This document shows positions 6,704 to 11,644 of a stretch of DNA of 11,644 bases, one piece after another. The notes under the pieces were generated by a model. The model was not told the DNA's origin and did no database searches. It was given only the letters and a program-made list of their open reading frames with translations. Within the stretch, counting starts at the first letter, position 1. Each line of letters starts with the position of its first letter. Origin of the DNA: Caryophanales bacterium UBA1427 (lineage in GTDB: Bacteria > Bacillota_I > Bacilli_A > ML615J-28 > CAG-313); NCBI GenBank assembly GCA_002329485.1, contig DCTZ01000001.1:1-11644 (forward strand). The letters are read 5' to 3'. The position numbers and the translations under genes are program-made.

Positions 6704-7543
6704 ATGGAAAGAAAAATCAGGAAACAGGTTACAGGCTACAGAACCCAAGACGGGGCAGGAGTCAATCTGGTCAGAGTTTTGGGAAACAGGACCGTTGAGG
6801 ACTTTGATCCTTTCTTGATGCTAGATTCCTTCGACAGTACCAATCCCGCTGATTATATTGCGGGGTTTCCGCTGCACCCGCATAGGGGGATCGAAACCAT
6901 CAGTTATGTGTACAGGGGATTCATGACCCATCGGGACAGTTTAGGCAATGAAGATACGATAGGCGACGGAGAAGTTCAGTGGATGACTGCCGGTTCCGGA
7001 ATATTGCATGAAGAAAAATTGCCGGCTTCGCCGCGGCTGCTGGGTGTCCAGCTTTGGCTGAATCTCCCCGCAAAAAATAAAATGGTTCACCCCGCTTATA
7101 AAAGTATCAAAAACCGGGATATTGAAGAAATCGGGTTTGATTGGGGTAAAGTCAGATTGTTGGCGGGGGAATTTGAGGGAAGAAAAGGTTTTTTAAGCAA
7201 ATATCTTCCTCTTAATTATTATGATATTCATCTCAATCCGAATTCTACCGCTGTCATAAAGACAGACCCCGAACATTCGGTGATGATGTTCACACTTTTG
7301 GGCGATGCTTTTATCGGGGACGCCTTAGTAAAAGAAAAGACCGCAGTAAAACTTACTTCCGGCGACTTTGTAAAGATTAAAACTTTCGCCAAAAAGGCCC
7401 ATGTGTTATTCATCGGTTCCCAAGCATTGAACGAACCGGTAGCCTGGGGTGGACCGATTGTCATGAATACAAAAGAAGAATTGCTTAAAGCTTTCGATGA
7501 TTTACGAAACGGAACCTTCTTAAAGGATACAATATCTTATTGA
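6704..7543 (+). CDS. Pirin family protein (bicupin)
   Basis: This is a 279-residue pirin-family cupin protein, predicted cytosolic. Family members bind iron or a similar metal; some, such as E. coli YhhW, act as quercetin dioxygenases, while others are regulators, so the activity here is open. The metal ligands are present in the N-terminal cupin: H58 and H60 in 'LHPHRGIET', and H102 with E104 in 'GSGILHEEK'. Their spacing matches the H-x-H...H-x-E set of human pirin. The C-terminal cupin ends in the family motif 'EPVAWGGPIVMNTKEELLKAFDDLRNGTF'. The ATG is preceded by AAGGAGG with an 8-nt gap. The next gene begins 45 nt after the TGA with no terminator between, so the two are probably co-transcribed. 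Confidence 0.92.
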   Translation: MERKIRKQVTGYRTQDGAGVNLVRVLGNRTVEDFDPFLMLDSFDSTNPADYIAGFPLHPHRGIETISYVYRGFMTHRDSLGNEDTIGDGEVQWMTAGSGILHEEKLPASPRLLGVQLWLNLPAKNKMVHPAYKSIKNRDIEEIGFDWGKVRLLAGEFEGRKGFLSKYLPLNYYDIHLNPNSTAVIKTDPEHSVMMFTLLGDAFIGDALVKEKTAVKLTSGDFVKIKTFAKKAHVLFIGSQALNEPVAWGGPIVMNTKEELLKAFDDLRNGTFLKDTISY

Positions 7544-7588
7544 AGACGAAAAAACAGATAAAGGAATTTCCAAAGGAGAGATTTAATC

Positions 7589-8623
7589 ATGATTGAATTC
7601 GATTTAGGTTATTTTAAAAAAGTAGCAGAGGATATTTTCCGCTGCGATTCTCCGACCGGTTATACAAAGAATGTTATTGATTTAATCAAGAATTATATTG
7701 ATTCTTTCGGTTATGAATCGAGAATTTTGCATAACGGGGCCTTGGAGGTATTCATTAAGGGAGAAGATTCATCCAAAGTCGTCGCCACTTCCGCCCATTG
7801 CGACACCTTGGGTCTTATGGTCAGATCCATCAAATCCAACGGGAAGTTGGCATTGACTGCTTTAGGGGGACCTATAACGCCGACATTGGATGGAGAATAC
7901 TGTGTAATCTATACAAGAGACGGAAGAAAGTACACAGGTACTATCCTTTCGACATCTCCGGCCGCCCATGTTTATAAAGATGCCAACAGTAAATCCCGGA
8001 ACATCGACGAATTGGAAGTTCGTTTGGATGAAAAAGTTTTTTCCAAAGAAGATGTCGAGAAATTAGGCATTCAAAACGGCGATATTGTCTGCTATGACAC
8101 CAAATTTATGATTACCGATTCCGGTTTTCTCAAAACAAGATTTATCGACGATAAAGCTTCGGTTGTTATCTTGCTTATGCTATTGAAATATACCTCCGAC
8201 CATCATCTAAAGTTTAAACACGATACGAAAATCTATTTTGTTGTCTACGAAGAAGTCGGCCACGGCGCTTCGATGGTCGATAAAAATATTTCCGAATTTG
8301 TGACCTTGGATATGGGATGTGTCGGGTTGGATTTGGCCGGAAATGAATATGCGGTATCAATCTGCGCCAAGGATTCCGGCGGACCATACGATTATGAATT
8401 GACAACCCGCTTAATTAACCTGGCTAAGGAAAACGGCTTAACCTATACCGTCGATATTTTCCCGTTCTACGGAAGCGATATTGGTGCTGCTTCTCGGGCA
8501 GGGGTGGACTTTAAAGGAGCTTTAATCGGCAGCGGTGTCAGCGCATCGCACGGTATGGAAAGAACCCATATCAAAGGTATCGAAAACACGTTGAAATTAA
8601 TCTATGCCTATTTGGTCAAGTAG
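7589..8623 (+). CDS. M42 family metallopeptidase (aminopeptidase)
   Basis: This is a 344-residue M42-family co-catalytic metal aminopeptidase or glutamyl-aminopeptidase/endoglucanase-like hydrolase. It is cytosolic and probably oligomeric, as the family forms tetrahedral dodecamers. Likely ligands are H70 (in 'AHCDTLGLMV'), D187 (in 'FIDDKAS'), E222, D241 (in 'LDMG') and H321 (in 'ASHGMERTH'), with E221 of 'YEEVGHG' as the catalytic base. These assignments are by alignment to known M42 motifs. The last motif is 'SHGMERTH' rather than the 'HSPVE' of archaeal TET enzymes, and 'EEVGHGAS' replaces 'EEVGLRGA', so this is a distinct subgroup. The start is fixed by AAAGGAGAG (7572-7580). It is likely co-transcribed with the pirin gene. 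The natural substrate cannot be read from sequence. Confidence 0.9.
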   Translation: MIEFDLGYFKKVAEDIFRCDSPTGYTKNVIDLIKNYIDSFGYESRILHNGALEVFIKGEDSSKVVATSAHCDTLGLMVRSIKSNGKLALTALGGPITPTLDGEYCVIYTRDGRKYTGTILSTSPAAHVYKDANSKSRNIDELEVRLDEKVFSKEDVEKLGIQNGDIVCYDTKFMITDSGFLKTRFIDDKASVVILLMLLKYTSDHHLKFKHDTKIYFVVYEEVGHGASMVDKNISEFVTLDMGCVGLDLAGNEYAVSICAKDSGGPYDYELTTRLINLAKENGLTYTVDIFPFYGSDIGAASRAGVDFKGALIGSGVSASHGMERTHIKGIENTLKLIYAYLVK

Positions 8624-8666
8624 CTGACAATTAATTGTTTCTGTAAACTTACATCTTTTTTAAAAA

Positions 8667-8700
8667 AGGGTTGGTTTTGGCCAACCTTATCCTTTTAAAC
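8667..8700 (+). terminator. Probable terminator after the M42 peptidase gene
   Basis: GGTTGG (8669-8674) pairs with CCAACC (8681-8686) around a 6-nt loop, with two more weak pairs outside (8667-8668 with 8687-8688). A T-rich tail (ttatcctttt) follows. It lies about 45 nt after the TAG and before the promoter of the next gene. The interrupted T-tract lowers confidence. Confidence 0.5.
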
Positions 8701-8772
8701 GAACTTTGAAAAAGTTATTAATTTTCGATTGCCTTCTCTTGCAAATTTTCCCGGTTTTATTGAGCATTTTTA

Positions 8773-8801
8773 TATACATTTGAAAGCGAAAAGAGTATAA
8801 T
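8773..8801 (+). promoter_or_regulatory. Predicted promoter for the MATE exporter gene
   Basis: A perfect TATAAT at 8796-8801 has TATACA (8773-8778, four of six consensus) exactly 17 nt upstream. Transcription would start near 8808, leaving a leader of only about 20 nt before the ATG at 8828. A nearer TTGAAA at 8780-8785 is only 10 nt from the -10 and is not a usable -35. Confidence 0.55.
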
Positions 8802-8827
8802 ATTCCCCGTATGAAAAGGGTAGAGTT

Positions 8828-10216
8828 ATGGAATTATTATTGAATAGAAAAGTACAAAAAGTATACAGCGAGATAAATATTCCCAAAAAAAGCAAAATTC
8901 TGGCTAATTTATTAAGAATCTCAGTACCGGCTGCCTTAGAAACGTTTTTAATCAGCGTTGTCGGTTTGGCTGACACGGTTATGGTCGGCGGAGTCGGTAC
9001 CAATGCTTTGGCGGCTGTTTCGATTGCTCAACAACCGGTTTATATTTCCCTAGCCGCATCAGTCGGTTTCAGCGCCGGTGTCACCGCAATCGTAGCGAGG
9101 AGACGGGGGGAGAAAAACCAACCGGAAGCGCAAAAAGTTTTGCGTCAAGCGATTATTTTGGGACTGATAACCAGTTTGATATTTGCGGTATTGACTATTT
9201 CTTTAGCTAGGCCTTTTTTGATTTTGACCGGGGCAAATGAAGATACGTTGGATCTTTCTGCAACCTATTTGCAAATCGTAACAACCGCCTTGGTATTTAA
9301 TTATTTAAGAATCATCATTTGCTCTGCTCTTCGGGCGGTCGGCGATGTCGGAACAACTTTGTTAACCAATATGATTGCCAATACCGTTAATATTGCTTTC
9401 AACTATTGTTTAATCAATGGTCATTTTGGCTTTCCTGCTTTGGGGGTTGCGGGAGCGGCGATTGCGACGGTTATCGGCAATACGGTTGCTTTCCTTATTT
9501 CGGTTTTCATTATCCGTTATAAAAAAAGTTTTGTGAGAATAAAACTGCGCGATGATTGGCGTTTTGACAAGGAATGCGCCAAAGGAATTGTAACGGTCAG
9601 TTCCAGCGCTTTTATCGAACAGATTTTCATGCGGATTGGTTTTTTTATGATTGCGATGATTGTCAACCGTTTGGGAACCCATTTGGTTGCGGTCAACGCG
9701 ATTATTGCGGGAATTGTCAGCCTTTCCTTCAGCATCACCGACGGTTTTTCGATTGGGGTTGCCAGTCTGGTGGGCCGCAGTTTGGGCGAAAAAAATGAAC
9801 CGTTGGCTTTTGCCTACGGACGTCTTTCCCAAATCTTAAGTTTCTTAATAGGACTAATCATGATAAGCCTGATTTTAACGTTCCGTTATCAATTGTCGAT
9901 GCTTTTTTCCGATGACGAAACGGTTATTAATGATGCTGCGAATATATTGCGGATTGCGGTGTTTGTGGTTGTGCCCCAAAGTGCGCAATGGGTTACAACC
10001 GGTATTTTGCGGGGAGCCGGGGATATTCATTATACCGCCCGTTCCGCAATGCTTTCGATTATGATTATCCGTCCCGTCTGTTCGTATCTTTTGTGTTATC
10101 CGATCGGACTGGGTTTGCTCGGGTCGTGGATCGGAATGTTTATTGACCAGACCACCCGTTTTGCCCTAAACGATTTCCGCTTCGAAAACCTTAAGTGGGC
10201 CGAGATGAAAGTTTAA
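8828..10216 (+). CDS. MATE family multidrug/sodium (or proton) antiporter
   Basis: This is a 462-residue, 12-helix exporter of the MATE family in the cytoplasmic membrane, driving efflux of drugs or metabolites with a Na+ or H+ gradient. The first half opens with the signature 'ISVPAALETFLISVVGLADTVMVGGVG'-like helix (residues about 32-58). The two-fold symmetry of the family is visible: 'TAIVARRRGEKNQPEA' (86-101) matches 'ASLVGRSLGEKNEPLA' (332-347), and 'ALRAVGD' (167-173) matches 'ILRGAGD' (403-409). About 26 polar residues precede the first helix. Start is ATG 8828, with a modest AAAGGG (8815-8820) 7 nt upstream. It has its own promoter and lies between two terminator- or promoter-bounded units, so it is probably monocistronic. 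Substrate is unknown; the NorM/DinF-like subgroup is not resolved. Confidence 0.93.
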   Translation: MELLLNRKVQKVYSEINIPKKSKILANLLRISVPAALETFLISVVGLADTVMVGGVGTNALAAVSIAQQPVYISLAASVGFSAGVTAIVARRRGEKNQPEAQKVLRQAIILGLITSLIFAVLTISLARPFLILTGANEDTLDLSATYLQIVTTALVFNYLRIIICSALRAVGDVGTTLLTNMIANTVNIAFNYCLINGHFGFPALGVAGAAIATVIGNTVAFLISVFIIRYKKSFVRIKLRDDWRFDKECAKGIVTVSSSAFIEQIFMRIGFFMIAMIVNRLGTHLVAVNAIIAGIVSLSFSITDGFSIGVASLVGRSLGEKNEPLAFAYGRLSQILSFLIGLIMISLILTFRYQLSMLFSDDETVINDAANILRIAVFVVVPQSAQWVTTGILRGAGDIHYTARSAMLSIMIIRPVCSYLLCYPIGLGLLGSWIGMFIDQTTRFALNDFRFENLKWAEMKV

Positions 10217-10231
10217 AAAAAGATTATTAAT

Positions 10232-10259
10232 TTGTAATTATTTGTTTTTTTGCTATAAT
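10232..10259 (+). promoter_or_regulatory. Predicted extended -10 promoter for the DUF362 gene
   Basis: TGcTATAAT (10251-10259) is a textbook extended -10, with TTGTAA (10232-10237, four of six) 16 nt upstream of the hexamer. Transcription would start near 10266, inside the palindrome described next, giving a leader of about 57 nt. Confidence 0.65.
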
Positions 10260-10276
10260 TAATGTGAAAACATTAA
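10259..10276 (+). promoter_or_regulatory. Operator-like palindrome at the DUF362 transcription start
   Basis: TTAATGTgaaaACATTAA is a perfect 7-bp inverted repeat with a 4-nt spacer. It overlaps the last base of the -10 and spans the predicted start site, where a bound dimeric repressor would block transcription. The size and symmetry fit a helix-turn-helix regulator. No regulator gene is next to it, and the protein is unknown. Confidence 0.4.
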
Positions 10277-10322
10277 CTTGGATAAATGATTTTTTTGAAT
10301 TTTATCAGCGGAGGTCATCAAA

Positions 10323-11312
10323 ATGACGGATCAAGCTTATCAGGATTATCTTCCTTTTGAAAAAAGAAGCGGTCCTAAATCAATCGTCTATTTTACACGT
10401 GACTTATCAAGTGAAGGGTTATTGAAAATCTTTGGCAAAGTCCAAAATGTCCTAAGCGGTAAAGTGGCCATTAAATTGCATACCGGAGAACCCCACGGCC
10501 CCAATATTATTCCTGCTGCTTGGGTAAAAGAATTGGTAATAAATGCTCTTCCGGGTTCCGCAATCGTTGAGACCAATACATATTACGAAGGCAACCGTTA
10601 CACTACGGAAAAACATTTGGAAACGATAAAAATAAACGGTTGGGATTTTTGTCCGGTCGATATCTTGGATGCCCCTGGAGTCGGGTATTTACCGGTTCGA
10701 AACGGAAAATGGTTTAAGGAGATGGCCGTCGGAAAGAATCTGCTTAATTATGATTCACTGTTGGTTTTGACTCATTTCAAAGGTCATGTCCAAGGCGGCT
10801 TCGGGGGATCGAACAAAAATATCGGCATCGGCTGTGCTGACGGCAGAATCGGTAAAGCCATGATTCACACCCGAGCCGGCTCAAGCGATATGTGGGGAAT
10901 CGAAAAGGAAGAATTCATGGAACGGATGACCGAATCCACGAAGGCTGTAATTGACCATTTCGGCAAGCATATTTGTTATATTAATGTGTTAAGAAATATG
11001 TCGGTTTCTTGCGACTGCGAAGGCGTAGCCGCAGAACCGGTTGTTACACCGAATATCGGGATTTTGGCATCACTTGATATTCTTGCCATCGATTCTGCCA
11101 GCGTTGATCTTGTTATGGCTTTGGAACCGTCCGACCGAAAAGCTTTGGAAGAACGGATGGCGACCCGACACGGTTTTCGCCAATTAACCTATATGCAAGA
11201 ACTCGGTATGGGAAACGATTGCTATCACCTAATCGATTTGGACAACGGCGAAAAAGCAATCGATTTAAAAACCGCGGTCAAAGATGTAAAGCCTTTTGTA
11301 AAAGCCCAATAA
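10323..11312 (+). CDS. DUF362 domain-containing protein
   Basis: This is a 329-residue DUF362 (PF04015) protein, a widespread family whose biochemical role is not settled; some members carry ferredoxin-type clusters. Seen motifs are 'KVAIKLHTGEPHGPNIIP' (47-64), 'LTHFKGHVQGGFGGSNKNIGIGC' spanning 149-171, 'SCDCEG' (229-234), and 'PNIGILASLDILAIDSASVDLV' spanning 243-264. There is no CxxCxxCxxxC ferredoxin motif, so this is the form without a C-terminal iron-sulfur domain; C171, C230 and C232 could still bind metal. There is no signal peptide, so it is cytosolic. The ATG at 10323 has GGAGG (10310-10314) 8 nt upstream. It sits alone behind a strong promoter with a palindromic operator, so it is probably regulated. 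No neighbour suggests a pathway. Confidence 0.9.
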   Translation: MTDQAYQDYLPFEKRSGPKSIVYFTRDLSSEGLLKIFGKVQNVLSGKVAIKLHTGEPHGPNIIPAAWVKELVINALPGSAIVETNTYYEGNRYTTEKHLETIKINGWDFCPVDILDAPGVGYLPVRNGKWFKEMAVGKNLLNYDSLLVLTHFKGHVQGGFGGSNKNIGIGCADGRIGKAMIHTRAGSSDMWGIEKEEFMERMTESTKAVIDHFGKHICYINVLRNMSVSCDCEGVAAEPVVTPNIGILASLDILAIDSASVDLVMALEPSDRKALEERMATRHGFRQLTYMQELGMGNDCYHLIDLDNGEKAIDLKTAVKDVKPFVKAQ

Positions 11313-11445
11313 ATTTCCGTAAAAAATCAAACGGTTAACCAACTCATGCATATTCAGGATAGTTTTTACTTTGAATGCCAATATTTTATCCCAACATTTA
11401 ATCAAGAAAAAAATTAATTTTTGCCATTGGAGGAGCTGTTTTGAA

Positions 11446-11644
11446 ATGGAAAAATTTATAATCAGAGGTTATTTGAACGAAGACGCTTCGAAAATCGGCC
11501 AATATGATTTTTTGGCTGCTTTGACTTATCAATATAAACAGGATGTTAAACCTGAAAATATTTTTTGCGCGGTTTCCGATAACGGCGATATATTGGGCGC
11601 TGTCGATTTGGAACCTCATATGTCCTGGACTTAGATTGATGATG
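11446..11644 (+). pseudogene. GNAT-like N-acetyltransferase, start only; in-frame TAG at codon 63
   Basis: The frame starts at ATG 11446, with GGAGGAG (11429-11435) 10 nt upstream, and encodes 'MEKFIIRGYLNEDASKIGQYDFLAA...' followed by 'NIFCAVSDNGDILGAVDLEPHMSWT'. This resembles the first strands and helices of a GNAT acetyltransferase fold, up to about strand 3, before the acetyl-CoA loop. TAG at 11632-11634 ends it after 62 residues, and the same frame continues 'IDD' to the window edge. A 62-residue product would lack the cofactor site, so a nonsense lesion is likely, but only 10 bases follow the stop. The GNAT assignment is moderate because motif A would lie beyond the window. An in-frame upstream extension to 11371 has no ribosome site and is not favoured. 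Confidence 0.5.

Noticed and set aside
9410..9832. A 140-codon antisense frame inside the MATE gene
   Set aside because: The composition is rich in Arg, Asn and Lys with no family features, it has no ribosome site, and it lies wholly opposite a clear membrane transporter.
1..11644. A novel defence, mobile or biosynthetic system
   Set aside because: Every intact gene belongs to a known housekeeping or conserved-unknown family. Most units have their own promoter or terminator, and no recombinase, nuclease, toxin, phage or biosynthetic core gene is present.

Overview
The window is about 11.6 kb of moderately AT-rich bacterial chromosome. Every recognisable gene lies on the + strand, and most have clear AAGGAGG-type ribosome binding sites. 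Genes end in TAA, TAG and TGA and tryptophan is written TGG, so the standard bacterial code (table 11) applies. A cytosolic PepO-like M13 peptidase, a BspA-type leucine-rich-repeat lipoprotein with a 'SKPxGW...VVWGY' C-terminal cap, the strong Shine-Dalgarno sites and the base composition suggest a low-GC Bacillota lineage. An uncultured member of Bacilli or a walled relative of the Mollicutes (Acholeplasma/Izemoplasma-like) would fit. This is an inference from gene flavour and cannot be settled from the window.

Layout. (1) Nt 3-1121: C-terminal two thirds or more of a DUF4127 protein, cut by the window edge. (2) Nt 1233-2018: an MBL-fold metallohydrolase with its own promoter. (3) Nt 2124-3584: a secreted BspA/LRR_5 lipoprotein, closed by a good terminator. 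(4) Nt 3585-4017: a 433-nt gap that holds a likely promoter for the next gene and otherwise nothing I recognise. (5) Nt 4018-5919: M13 endopeptidase PepO. (6) Nt 5920-6638: a long imperfect hairpin, then a decayed GNAT acetyltransferase with two in-frame stops and a probable poly-A slip near its start. (7) Nt 6704-8623: a pirin-family protein and an M42 metallopeptidase, probably co-transcribed. (8) Nt 8828-10216: a MATE-family exporter with its own promoter. (9) Nt 10323-11312: a DUF362 protein behind an extended -10 promoter with an operator-like palindrome at the start site. (10) Nt 11446-end: the start of a second GNAT gene, also interrupted by an in-frame TAG.

How the genes fit together. 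This looks like ordinary chromosome made of short, mostly independent transcription units: peptidases, an exporter, a hydrolase and two conserved proteins of unknown function. I see no phage genes, transposase, toxin-antitoxin pair, CRISPR array, RNA gene or defence locus, and no convincing multi-gene novel system. The points most worth following are the two decayed acetyltransferase genes, the extended hairpin downstream of pepO, the operator-like palindrome upstream of the DUF362 gene, and the LRR lipoprotein.
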